DNA of 64,000 bases, taken from the NCBI RefSeq assembly GCF_002260845.1, contig NZ_BEDT01000003.1:248001-312000 (forward strand). The letters run 5' to 3'. The position numbers and the translations under genes were made by a program. The notes under the pieces were generated by a model. The model was not told where the DNA came from. It saw nothing but the letters and a program-made list of their open reading frames with translations, and ran no database searches. Position 1 is the first letter of the stretch, and every line of letters starts with the position of its first letter. Positions 50,424 to 59,227 of the stretch are shown here, piece after piece. This stretch comes from Pseudolactococcus reticulitermitis (GTDB taxonomy: Bacteria > Bacillota > Bacilli > Lactobacillales > Streptococcaceae).

Positions 50424-50825
50424 TTAAAAAATCAGTGCCCAAATTTTAGGTAAGAAAATCAGCAAACCAACGAGAACGGCATAGAGTGAGATAAATAAAA
50501 CCGCGCCTGCCGCCATATCCTTGGCATTTTTGGCGAGCATGGAAAAGTGATAATCACTTGCCAAATCGACGACATTTTCAATCGCCGAATTGATGATTTC
50601 ACCAAAAATAACGAGGAAAATTGCCAGGAGTAAAAAGAGCCATTCCGTAATTGAAATCCTAAAAACAAAGCCAAACATGATGGCCACAATCGCACTCACG
50701 GCGTGTTTGCGCAAGTTACGTTCTTCACGAAAGGCTGTGATAATCCCAGTTAGGGCGAACTCAAGTGAGGCATAAACCGTCAGATTTTTCCATTTTTTAG
50801 CTGATTTTTTATCTTGTAAGGCCAT
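50424..50825 (-). CDS. dgkA: Diacylglycerol/undecaprenol kinase
   Basis: The 133-residue integral membrane kinase has three segments and the family motif [17 protein letters not shown] with the catalytic Glu. In Gram-positives it phosphorylates undecaprenol for wall synthesis. It overlaps the end of ybeY by 17 bases, which is the usual order in lactic cocci. Confidence 0.92.
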   Translation of the reverse strand: MALQDKKSAKKWKNLTVYASLEFALTGIITAFREERNLRKHAVSAIVAIMFGFVFRISITEWLFLLLAIFLVIFGEIINSAIENVVDLASDYHFSMLAKNAKDMAAGAVLFISLYAVLVGLLIFLPKIWALIF

Positions 50826-51300
50826 AAGCTGTCAAAATCTCTTCCTGTAAAGCAAACATCACTTTTTCATCTTCTGGCACCATGTGGTCGTAGCCATTGA
50901 TATGAAGAAAGCCATGTACCGCTAAAAATCCCATCTCACGCGCATAACTATGACCGTAATTATCGGCCTGTTCTTGCGCCTTTTCAATCGAAATATAAAG
51001 CTCGCCGATAAAACTATCAAAGTCTGCCAACTCAGCTTGAAGCTCCTCAGGCATGTCGAAATCTTCGCCAAAAGCAATCTCTTCTGGTTCATACTCTAAG
51101 CTGACCACATCTGTCGGCAAATCTTTGCCCCGATACTCTCGGTTAATAACTTGAATTTCATCATTCAAGACATAAGTGATGGCCATTTCTTTATTTTCAG
51201 GTAAATGAATAAAATCAGCCGCAAAGTTTAGCAACTTAATGGTATCCTGTTGCACTGTTTCAGATACTTGACCTGTCTTGTCTTGCATTTCAATGTACAC
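50809..51300 (-). CDS. ybeY: rRNA maturation endoribonuclease YbeY
   Basis: The 163-residue metalloenzyme has the zinc motif [11 protein letters not shown] (three His). It processes 16S rRNA ends and takes part in ribosome quality control. The start was placed at GTG 51300 ([11 protein letters not shown]), because AGGAGG lies eight bases before; the open frame to 51336 runs into the repeat upstream. Copy D of the dispersed repeat is in its leader. Confidence 0.92.
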   Translation of the reverse strand: MYIEMQDKTGQVSETVQQDTIKLLNFAADFIHLPENKEMAITYVLNDEIQVINREYRGKDLPTDVVSLEYEPEEIAFGEDFDMPEELQAELADFDSFIGELYISIEKAQEQADNYGHSYAREMGFLAVHGFLHINGYDHMVPEDEKVMFALQEEILTAYGLTR

Positions 51301-51310
51301 GCTCAACTCC

Positions 51311-51376
51311 TCCTTTCTCTGTTTGAGCTTCGACAAACGGGATCATTCGTGACCCTTGGTCTGCTCAAAATCTTTT
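51311..51376 (-). repeat. Dispersed leader-like repeat, copy D (5' half)
   Basis: Minus strand AAAGATTTTGAGCAG, AAGGGTCACGAATGATCCCG and TTTGTCGAAGC, then AGAAAGGAGG, the ybeY ribosome site. Here the 5' part of the repeat also encodes the last ten residues and stop codon of the HIT-like protein upstream. Confidence 0.55.
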
Positions 51377-51813
51377 AAATAAGCTGTTAATTTTGACCGA
51401 AGTTCACCATGCTTATTTTCATCATACGCATAAGCATCATCAAACCAATAGGATGCATCGTAAAGCCAGACCGGCTTTTTCAAACGTTCAGGTGCTTCTG
51501 ACAGATAACGCGGAAAAATATGAGCATGTAGGTAGTTATCTGTATTGCCTAGAATATCATAATTTATCCGCAGACAATCAGTCTCAGCAAGCAGTGCATC
51601 CCCAATCACGGATATATCCGTTAAGAATTGGCTGCGCTCTGCCAACGTCAAATCATTTAGACTGAACACTTCACGCTTGGGTAAAAGGACACAGTAGCCT
51701 GCTAAAAATTGCGTGTCGCCAATACAGGCAAAACCAGATGGCATCTCCACCATCACCATTGGATTCTCACCACGCTGGGCTGCTTCAATTCGATTCTCCC
51801 GCCAATCACTCAT
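51343..51813 (-). CDS. HIT-like protein (degenerate triad)
   Basis: The 156-residue protein (MSDWRENRIEAAQRGENPM) resembles HIT hydrolases: IGDTQFLAGYCVLLPKREVFSLNDL and HAHIFPRY, which keeps two His of the usual triad, with Phe-Pro-Arg in place of the third part. Function unknown. The start ATG 51813 overlaps the phoH stop. The C-terminal DFEQTKGHE is encoded by the dispersed repeat, so it may be an acquired end. Confidence 0.7.
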   Translation of the reverse strand: MSDWRENRIEAAQRGENPMVMVEMPSGFACIGDTQFLAGYCVLLPKREVFSLNDLTLAERSQFLTDISVIGDALLAETDCLRINYDILGNTDNYLHAHIFPRYLSEAPERLKKPVWLYDASYWFDDAYAYDENKHGELRSKLTAYLKDFEQTKGHE

Positions 51814-52792
51814 GTCGTTTTCCTTCTGATTGTCCCTGTTCCTGCGTATCATCTTCGTAAGCTCGAATAATCTCAGCTACAACAGGATGTCTGACCACAT
51901 CTTTAGCCGAGAAATAGACAAAAGCAACCTGCTTAATGTTAGCGAGTTTATCTTTGGCATCAATCAAGCCTGACTTAGCGTGTCTCGGTAAATCAATTTG
52001 GCTGACATCGCCGTTGATAACCATTTTAGAGTTAAAGCCTAACCGCGTCAAAAACATTTTCATTTGCATGGTGGTGGTATTTTGCGCCTCATCTAAAATG
52101 ACAAAGGCATCATCCAAAGTTCGACCCCGCATATAAGCCAGCGGTGCGATTTCTATCGTCCCTCGCTCAAGCATGCGCTCGACTGTCACTTTGCCTAAGA
52201 CATTGTATAAGGCATCGTAAATCGGACGCAAATAGGGATCGACTTTTTCCTGCAAATCACCCGGCAAGAAACCGAGATTTTCACCGGCTTCGACCGCAGG
52301 GCGTGTCACGATAATCCGCTTGACCTGCCCCCGACGTAGGGCTGTCGTTGCTAAAACAACAGCCAGATAAGTCTTACCCGTCCCCGCCGGACCAATGCCA
52401 AAGGTAATATCATGGTGCAAGATATCCTCGACATAAATTTTCTGACCTAGGGTTTTAACCCGAATCGGTTTACCATTACTATCTTTGGTGATTTCCTCTT
52501 CGTAAAGGGCGATAAATTTATCGATTTCGCCATTTCGTGCCATGGTCAGAGCTGTGACAACATCGGGTGTATTCACCGTCTGCCCCCGTCCTACCAAGAC
52601 GAGCAAGGCCTGCAAGACCAAGCGTGTCAATTCATTTTTCTCGTCAGAGTCTGAGACCACCTGAACCACTTCACTACGAAAATGGATGGTCACACCAATC
52701 GCGTCTTCCAGATATTTCAGGTGCTTTTCTTGCGCACCAAAAAGATTGGCGCCATCATCAGGATGATTGAGTTTGATTTCAAGAGAGTTCAA
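51806..52792 (-). CDS. phoH: PhoH family ATPase
   Basis: The 328-residue cytoplasmic ATPase shows Walker A GPAGTGKTYLA, the KRIIVTRPAVEAGENLGFLPGDL region and VILDEAQNTT (Walker B). PhoH proteins are probable RNA helicase-like ATPases acting with YbeY. The first codon is TTG (52792), overlapping the stop of the small gene upstream; no ATG suits the N-terminal family alignment. Confidence 0.9.
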   Translation of the reverse strand: MNSLEIKLNHPDDGANLFGAQEKHLKYLEDAIGVTIHFRSEVVQVVSDSDEKNELTRLVLQALLVLVGRGQTVNTPDVVTALTMARNGEIDKFIALYEEEITKDSNGKPIRVKTLGQKIYVEDILHHDITFGIGPAGTGKTYLAVVLATTALRRGQVKRIIVTRPAVEAGENLGFLPGDLQEKVDPYLRPIYDALYNVLGKVTVERMLERGTIEIAPLAYMRGRTLDDAFVILDEAQNTTTMQMKMFLTRLGFNSKMVINGDVSQIDLPRHAKSGLIDAKDKLANIKQVAFVYFSAKDVVRHPVVAEIIRAYEDDTQEQGQSEGKRHE

Positions 52793-52965
52793 ATGGCTTT
52801 GTCTTCTTTCTTATCTTCTTTTTCTGCTGCTTCACGCGCCAACCGCAATTTGCGATTGGGATTGTATTTATCAAATAGCTCAGCAATTTTTTCTGGTGGC
52901 CAAGCATCCGCAGAGGCGATGAAATTGCCTTCATCATCTCGATTTCCGATAATTTTAAAACCCAT
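52789..52965 (-). CDS. 58-residue conserved-looking small protein upstream of phoH
   Basis: The frame starts at ATG 52965 (MGFKIIGNRDDEGNFIASAD) and includes WPPEKIAELFDKYNPNRKLRLARE, then a Lys/Glu/Asp-rich end. A GGTAGCAAGATAG sequence lies upstream as a weak ribosome site. The stop overlaps the phoH TTG start (TTGA), indicating translational coupling. No function is known to me. It is too short for typical ORF filters. Confidence 0.7.
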   Translation of the reverse strand: MGFKIIGNRDDEGNFIASADAWPPEKIAELFDKYNPNRKLRLAREAAEKEDKKEDKAI

Positions 52966-53021
52966 CTATCTTGCTACCTCCAAATCGTCAGGAACTGTAT
53001 TTTATACTTAAATGCATCTAA

Positions 53022-54341
53022 TCAGTCCACAAATTCAAATTCGAAATTACCAATTCTGACAATATCGCCGTCTTTAGCACCACGGCCACGGAGGTCTTCA
53101 TCAATGCCCATACCACGCAATTGACGGGCAAATTTAAAGACTGACTCGTCATGGTCAAAGTTCGTCATGGTAAAGAGTTTTTCAAGTTTCTCACCAGATA
53201 AAATCCATGACGCATCATCATCACGCGTAATCTCATAGTCACGCGTGCCTTCATCAAAGCCATAGTAAGCTTCTTTATTATCATCCGCAAAGTCTGCGTC
53301 GTCATACAATGGAAATTCAGGTGTTTCACTTAACAATTCTGCTGTTGCTTCAAGCAAGTTTTGTAACCCTTGGCGTGAAATACCAGAAACTGGGAAAACT
53401 TGCGGTTTATCTTCAAACTCTTCATAGTTGGCAAAGAGTTTTGCTTTAAATTCAGCTAGATTTTCTTCTGAGTCTGGCATATCCATTTTGTTGGCGACGA
53501 TAATTTGTGGGCGCTCCATGAGGCGGAGGTTATAGCCTTCCAGCTCATCATTGATGGCGACATAATCATCGTAAGGCTCGCGCCCTTCCATACCACTCAT
53601 GTCAATCACATGTAGTAACACACGTGTCCGTTCAATATGGCGCAAGAACTGTGTTCCTAAGCCGATCCCTTGGCTAGCGCCCTCAATCAAGCCTGGCATA
53701 TCCGCAACGACAAAACTTTCGCCGTCGCCAACCCGTACCATGCCAATATTTGGCACTAGCGTTGTAAAGTGGTAAGCGCCAATTTTTGGACGGGCGTTTG
53801 AAATCACACTTAACAAGGTTGATTTGCCAACTGACGGGAAACCAACGAGGCCGACATCTGCCAAAACACGAAGTTCTAGTAACAAGGTGCGTTCTTCTCC
53901 TGGTTCACCATTTTCAGCGATTTCTGGTGCAGGGTTTCTAGCTGTCGCGAAGCGAATATTCCCACGACCGCCACGACCACCATGTGCCACGGTAAAGGTC
54001 TGACCGGGCGCTAACAAATCGACCAAAATCTTATCTGTCTCGAAATCTTTAACCGTTGTCCCTTGCGGCACTTTAACGATCAAGTCCTCTGACCCACGGC
54101 CGTGCATCCCTTTATTCATCCCTTTTTCGCCGGGTTTGGCCTTGAAATGACGGTTATAGCGAAAGTCCATGAGGGTGCGCAGCCCCTCGTCAACGACGAA
54201 AATCACGTCGCCACCACGGCCACCGTCACCACCTGCAGGCCCACCATCTGGTACGTATTTTTCTCGACGGAAAGAAACGGCGCCATCGCCACCTTTGCCG
54301 GCTTTCACTTCAATTCGTGCTGTATCTAAAAACATTGACAT
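53022..54341 (-). CDS. obgE: Obg family GTPase
   Basis: The 439-residue protein has the glycine-rich Obg fold ([36 protein letters not shown]), a GTPase domain ([23 protein letters not shown]) and the C-terminal OCT domain ([37 protein letters not shown]). It is essential in 50S assembly and stress response. TATAAT (54390-54385) lies directly after the opp terminator. Confidence 0.96.
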   Translation of the reverse strand: MSMFLDTARIEVKAGKGGDGAVSFRREKYVPDGGPAGGDGGRGGDVIFVVDEGLRTLMDFRYNRHFKAKPGEKGMNKGMHGRGSEDLIVKVPQGTTVKDFETDKILVDLLAPGQTFTVAHGGRGGRGNIRFATARNPAPEIAENGEPGEERTLLLELRVLADVGLVGFPSVGKSTLLSVISNARPKIGAYHFTTLVPNIGMVRVGDGESFVVADMPGLIEGASQGIGLGTQFLRHIERTRVLLHVIDMSGMEGREPYDDYVAINDELEGYNLRLMERPQIIVANKMDMPDSEENLAEFKAKLFANYEEFEDKPQVFPVSGISRQGLQNLLEATAELLSETPEFPLYDDADFADDNKEAYYGFDEGTRDYEITRDDDASWILSGEKLEKLFTMTNFDHDESVFKFARQLRGMGIDEDLRGRGAKDGDIVRIGNFEFEFVD

Positions 54342-54392
54342 GTTGTCACCTTGATTTTCTGTAATTTACTCTATAGTTAACTCCATTATATC

Positions 54393-54417
54393 AAAAAACG
54401 CGAGCTTTCGCTCACGT
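54393..54417 (-). terminator. opp operon terminator
   Basis: Minus strand ACGTGAGC-GAAA-GCTCGCGT (one mismatch) followed by TTTTTT; the next bases are the obgE -10. Confidence 0.8.
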
Positions 54418-54452
54418 CTTCTGTCATTAAATCAGTCTTTTAATTTAACATT

Positions 54453-55376
54453 TTATGATTGTGCTTTGTAGGCTTCTGCTTCAACAGTATTGGCCCAAAC
54501 AAAGTGACCTGGCTTGATTTCCTGGAAGCTAGGCTTATCTGTCTCATAGTCATGAATGGTGTCATCATAAACGATGAGTTGTTTCTGACGTTCAAGCGCT
54601 GGGTCAGGAATTGGCACAGCTGACAAGAGTGATTTGGTGTAGGGATGGATTGGATTGTTAAACAATTCTTCCGTTTCTGCCATTTCCACGATGTCACCAT
54701 GATAAATCACGGCAATGCGATCACTGATAAAATGCACGACTGACAAGTCATGGGCGACAAAAAGGTAAGTCAAGCCTTTTTCTTCTTGCAAGCGTTGCAG
54801 GAGGTTGAGGACTTGGGCACGAATTGACACATCAAGCGCTGAAATCGGTTCATCAGCGATGACCAAACGTGGCTCCATGACAAGCGCCCGTGCAATCCCA
54901 ATCCGTTGCCGCTGACCACCTGAGAACTCATGTGGATAACGTGACAGATGTTCAGGCAGCAAGCCAACTTCTTTCAGCATGGCTTCAACTTTTGCTTTTC
55001 TGTCCGCCTCGTCCTTGTACATGTGGTAATTATAAAGACCTTCTGAGATGACATAATCCACTGTCGCCCGCTCATTAAGTGATGCGGCAGGATCTTGGAA
55101 AATCATCTGAATATCTTTCGTCAATGCTTCTTTTTCTGAACTAGATAATTTGGTATTGATTTTCTTACCGTCAAAAATAATATCGCCCGTTTCGATATTA
55201 TTTAAGCCCATAACGGCACGGCCAATGGTTGTCTTACCCGAGCCAGATTCGCCTACAAGGGCGAATGTTTCGCCTTTGTAGATGTCAAAGTTGGCATTTT
55301 TAACCGCAACGTTTTTATTTTTACCTTCACCAAAAGAAATCGAGAGGTCTTTGATTTCTAATAATTTTTCAGCCAT
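54453..55376 (-). CDS. oppF: Oligopeptide ABC transporter ATPase OppF
   Basis: The 307-residue ATPase has Walker [10 protein letters not shown], the signature [15 protein letters not shown], Walker [12 protein letters not shown] and the C-terminal oligopeptide-transporter domain ([19 protein letters not shown]). It works with OppD to drive peptide import, in the last position of oppA-B-C-D-F. Confidence 0.95.
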   Translation of the reverse strand: MAEKLLEIKDLSISFGEGKNKNVAVKNANFDIYKGETFALVGESGSGKTTIGRAVMGLNNIETGDIIFDGKKINTKLSSSEKEALTKDIQMIFQDPAASLNERATVDYVISEGLYNYHMYKDEADRKAKVEAMLKEVGLLPEHLSRYPHEFSGGQRQRIGIARALVMEPRLVIADEPISALDVSIRAQVLNLLQRLQEEKGLTYLFVAHDLSVVHFISDRIAVIYHGDIVEMAETEELFNNPIHPYTKSLLSAVPIPDPALERQKQLIVYDDTIHDYETDKPSFQEIKPGHFVWANTVEAEAYKAQS

Positions 55377-55378
55377 GC

Positions 55379-56437
55379 TTAAGCCCCTCCTTCTTTTGCG
55401 TAAATTTTAACCATTTTGGCATGTAAATCTTGGATGCCTTCTGGTTTTGTTAATTCTGGTGCCCGCTCATCCAGCAACCATGTTTTTGCCCAATGCGTCT
55501 CACTAACTGGGAATTTTGGTGGGCTTTCAACAAAGTCAATCGCCATCGGTTTTGGATTACGCGGCGCAAAGGCATCCCCTTTAATTTCAGAATAAAGAGA
55601 GGGTGGTGTACCCGCAATTGAGTAAAGTTTTTCAGTCGTCGCAAGTTGTGGCAAGCTAGAGAGCAACGCCCAAGTATAGGGGTGACGGCTATCATAGAAG
55701 ATATCTTCAACCGTACCGTACTCAATGATTTCACCAGAATACATGACCGCAACTTTATCAGCGATAGATGCCACCACACCTAAGTCATGGGTGATGAAAA
55801 TCATGGCAAAACCATACTCTTCTTTTAATTCTTTCAAGAGCGCAATGATTTGCGCCTGAATCGTCACATCAAGGGCTGTTGTCGGTTCATCACAAATCAA
55901 AACTTTTGGCCGTGATGACAAAGCAATCGCGATCACAATCCGTTGACGCATGCCGCCAGAGTATTGGAAAGGGTATTCATCATAGCGTTTTTCAGCTTCC
56001 GGAATGCCGACACGATTCATCAAGTCAATGGCGATGGCCTTAGCCTCCTCAGCTGTTTTGCCTTGATGTTTAATGACCGTTTCAGAGATTTGGCTGCCAA
56101 TGGTTTTAATCGGATTCAGCGAGGTCATCGGGTCTTGAAAGACGGTCGAAATTTGACTCCCCCGAATTTTTTCCCATTCGGCATTTGTTTTCAAATCCGT
56201 TAAATTCATGTCGCCATAAGTCACTGCCCCAGTGGCAACAGAACCATTTGCTTCTAACATCCCCGTGAAAACTTTCGTGAAAACTGATTTACCAGAGCCT
56301 GATTCCCCTACGAGCGCTAAGGTTTCCCCCTCATGCAAGTCGACTGAAATATTACGAATGGCACGCAAAGTGCGATTACGGACTTGAAATTCAACACTAA
56401 TATCCTTTGCAGAAAGGATAACTTTTTTATTTGACAT
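55379..56437 (-). CDS. oppD: Oligopeptide ABC transporter ATPase OppD
   Basis: The 352-residue ATPase has Walker [44 protein letters not shown] and the end [16 protein letters not shown]. The start ATG 56437 ([17 protein letters not shown]) is preferred; the frame open to 56488 enters oppC. Confidence 0.95.
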   Translation of the reverse strand: MSNKKVILSAKDISVEFQVRNRTLRAIRNISVDLHEGETLALVGESGSGKSVFTKVFTGMLEANGSVATGAVTYGDMNLTDLKTNAEWEKIRGSQISTVFQDPMTSLNPIKTIGSQISETVIKHQGKTAEEAKAIAIDLMNRVGIPEAEKRYDEYPFQYSGGMRQRIVIAIALSSRPKVLICDEPTTALDVTIQAQIIALLKELKEEYGFAMIFITHDLGVVASIADKVAVMYSGEIIEYGTVEDIFYDSRHPYTWALLSSLPQLATTEKLYSIAGTPPSLYSEIKGDAFAPRNPKPMAIDFVESPPKFPVSETHWAKTWLLDERAPELTKPEGIQDLHAKMVKIYAKEGGA

Positions 56438-56453
56438 AATCATCGCTTCCTTT

Positions 56454-57374
56454 CTACTGGTGCGTGCGTGGGTCACTTGCGTCAGCAAGGGTTTGACCTA
56501 CGATATAGAGTGAGACAGTTACCAGACCAAGAATCAAGACTGGAATCCAGAAAAGATAGGCATGGTTGGTAATGTTGTCCGTATAATCAGCAATGATACG
56601 TCCAAGAGATGGGGTATCAGATGGCAAACCAACGCCTAGGAAACCAAGAAAGACTTCCAAAGAGATGAAGACTGGCATCTGATTACTGATAATTGTGACA
56701 ATAACTGAGATGAGATAGGGTAAAATGTTTTTGCTAATCATCGTCGCAGATTTTGTACCGAGTGTGCGAGAAGCAATGTTATATTCGCGGTCACGATACA
56801 TGATCACTTGGACACGAATCTGGTAGGCAATGCTGACCCAAGAAGTCACACACATGGCAAACAACAAATTCCCGAAACCTGATCCAAAGGCAAAAGACAA
56901 GACGAGGAGCACCAAGACTTGTGGCACGTTGTTGACAACGTTATAGACTTCAATCATGAACTTGTCGATTGATTTTGACAAGCCCCAGATAGCGCCCACA
57001 ATCACACCAATAAGCGTTGAAATCAATGTCGCAAGCATAGCGATTGAAATTGACGTTTTCGCGCCTGCCCAAACAGCATCAAAAAGTGATTGACCTGTCG
57101 CGTCAGTCCCAAACCAATTTTTTAAGTTAGGATAGTTATAACGCAGGCTAAAATCATCGATTTTTCCTGAGTTAATCACTTTATAACCCGAAAATATCGG
57201 TTGGAAAAAGCTTATCAAAAGCAAAGCAATCAGCAAAACGAGCATCGTAATCGCGAGTTTTGAAGAAAGGAACTTGCGCCCCACACTCTTCCAATAAGAG
57301 TAAAGTGGTGCACTGATGACTTCAGATTCGTCGCCTTTGGCAGGGACGAATGAAAATAATTCTTGATCTGACAT
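56454..57374 (-). CDS. oppC: Oligopeptide ABC transporter permease OppC
   Basis: The 306-residue permease has six membrane segments with the N-terminal OppC domain (WKSVGRKFLSSKLAITMLVLLIALLL) and the EAA-like loop IASRTLGTKSATMISKNILPYL. It follows oppB directly. Confidence 0.94.
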   Translation of the reverse strand: MSDQELFSFVPAKGDESEVISAPLYSYWKSVGRKFLSSKLAITMLVLLIALLLISFFQPIFSGYKVINSGKIDDFSLRYNYPNLKNWFGTDATGQSLFDAVWAGAKTSISIAMLATLISTLIGVIVGAIWGLSKSIDKFMIEVYNVVNNVPQVLVLLVLSFAFGSGFGNLLFAMCVTSWVSIAYQIRVQVIMYRDREYNIASRTLGTKSATMISKNILPYLISVIVTIISNQMPVFISLEVFLGFLGVGLPSDTPSLGRIIADYTDNITNHAYLFWIPVLILGLVTVSLYIVGQTLADASDPRTHQ

Positions 57375-57375
57375 C

Positions 57376-58902
57376 TTACTTTTCTCCTTTCGCTAATTTA
57401 GTTTTTGATTTTGTTTTTGTTTTTGTCGCAAATTGAATCCGTGGATCAATGATTTGCATGACAAGGTCACCTATCAAGACAGCAAAGACTGCCAAAGTCG
57501 TCAAGATAAAGGTAATCCCGACAACTATCGGCGTGTTATTGGCAGCAATCGAATCTGGTAACATTTTACCAAGACCCGGAATGAGGAAAATCGTTTCAGT
57601 CATCGTCGCACCAGCGATTGCTGTAACAATAGCCGATGGAATCCCATTGACAACTGGAATCGCTGCATTTTTAAAGATATGTTTACGTGAAATTTCTTTT
57701 TCAGATAGACCTTTGGCACGTGCAAACTTGATATAGTCAGCAGACTGTTGGTCGACCATATAACGACGCATCCACATGGTCAATGCTGGCGTCTGAATCA
57801 GCGCAATAATAATCGTTGGCATAACATAAGTTGCCACATTGCTTGCGCCGAGTGTCGTAAATGAGCCCGGTAAGCCAATCAATGAGCCGAGGAATCTGTC
57901 GGTATAGATAACCGCCAAACTTGGCAGAGCAATCAAGGCTGTGATAAAAATCAAGCCAAAACGGTCAATGATGCTACCCGCATGACGGCTGAAATAAACT
58001 GCAAGGACAGTTGAGAAAAGATAAGCTAAAATAATCCCTAGAATTGAAATTCGCGCTGAGTTAGCCATCATCGACGGATCTTGATAGACATTTTTCACAT
58101 TTGTATAGTCATCTTTGAAAATCTGTTTCATCCGATCGCTTTGATTTTTAGGACTTTGATAAGTTGCCGTATGAATGTCCATAGATGTATTCATCTTCTT
58201 GCCATCAGCAAGCGTTATTTGACGTGTGACCGTTTCCCCTTGACCACTTGTCAAAACATCGACAACTGACCGACCGCTAAAGGTTGGGTAGGATTGTCCC
58301 AAATTAATCGTGATGAATTTTTGGTGGATAAATGGGAAGGCGCCATCAACATACAGCAAGTATTTGTGTTCAGTACCTGAACCAATGATGGCAGGTCCGC
58401 CACCTTTTTCCCACGTGAACTTGATAAACCGCTTGAGGTCAGGATTGGCCTTATCTTGGATTTTCCAAGGATGATCAATCTGAATCAGGTTGGCATAAAA
58501 CTTCCCGACCCGTTGCCAAATGGGGATTTCACGTGTGGCATAAATCTTCTTAGAAATTGGTAATTGTTCAATTTTCCAATTGCCTTTGACAGATTTTGCC
58601 CACTTTTCAGCCGCTTGCAGATTGGCTTTGCTGTCTGTGCCGTCATATTTAGGGTCAATTTTTTCGACTTTAAGAACCAAATCTTTTTGATTCAAGTAGT
58701 CGATATAACCTTGACGATCAAAGACTGCATTTTCATACTCACGACGTGCGTCAGCTTTACCTGCAACACGCGCGTATTGCTCATCTGATACAAAAATCTG
58801 ACGACGTGGAATTAAACTAAAGACGAGTGCGTAAACAATCGTTGTCACAATAACAATGGACAACAGAGCTCGCAACACTCTAAAAAAGATATATTTTTTC
58901 AT
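57376..58902 (-). CDS. oppB: Oligopeptide ABC transporter permease OppB, long form
   Basis: The 508-residue permease is about 190 residues longer than enterobacterial OppB (about 306) and agrees in size with streptococcal AmiC. The extra part (about 40-260) is an outside domain between the first and second membrane segments. The C-terminal half has the usual permease core: DYIKFARAKGLSEKEISRKHIFKNAAIPV. The gap to oppA is 325 bases with hairpins. Confidence 0.92.
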   Translation of the reverse strand: MKKYIFFRVLRALLSIVIVTTIVYALVFSLIPRRQIFVSDEQYARVAGKADARREYENAVFDRQGYIDYLNQKDLVLKVEKIDPKYDGTDSKANLQAAEKWAKSVKGNWKIEQLPISKKIYATREIPIWQRVGKFYANLIQIDHPWKIQDKANPDLKRFIKFTWEKGGGPAIIGSGTEHKYLLYVDGAFPFIHQKFITINLGQSYPTFSGRSVVDVLTSGQGETVTRQITLADGKKMNTSMDIHTATYQSPKNQSDRMKQIFKDDYTNVKNVYQDPSMMANSARISILGIILAYLFSTVLAVYFSRHAGSIIDRFGLIFITALIALPSLAVIYTDRFLGSLIGLPGSFTTLGASNVATYVMPTIIIALIQTPALTMWMRRYMVDQQSADYIKFARAKGLSEKEISRKHIFKNAAIPVVNGIPSAIVTAIAGATMTETIFLIPGLGKMLPDSIAANNTPIVVGITFILTTLAVFAVLIGDLVMQIIDPRIQFATKTKTKSKTKLAKGEK

Positions 58903-59227
58903 CTATTTCAAACCGTTCTATATTAAGAATTAAGATACTCACGTTCAGTTGATTGATGGTTAGCTAGTAGCTATTTCGGAAAGGACAAATCAGATAGTCT
59001 CTCTAAACGCAAAACTGAGACCAGAAGTCTCTAGTCTCACCTTTGCTTCATCCTATACTCACTCTATTCAATCAAGCATAAAATCAAACCACTTTCGCTA
59101 CCTCTCGTCAAGAGGCGACCGATCAGTTCTAAATTAAGAGCTTGGCTGGTCGCCTCATCTCATCTGACAAGGACTTCAAAAGTTCCTATTTACTATTTAC
59201 GACGATAGGCGCTAGGCGTGGTTGCTA
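58903..59227 (-). other. Hairpin-bearing gap between oppA and oppB
   Basis: A perfect 9-bp stem, GAGGCGACC (59112-59120) and GGTCGCCTC (59148-59156), lies just past oppA, without a T run. Nearer oppB there is GAGAC-cagaa-GTCTC (about 59009-59023). The first could slow decay or transcription beyond oppA and give more binding protein than permease. No T-box or other known riboswitch and no frame were recognised. Confidence 0.5.

Noticed and set aside
58903-59227. T-box leader before oppB
   Set aside because: The hairpins lack the AGGGTGGxACCGCG core; they are treated as plain mRNA hairpins.
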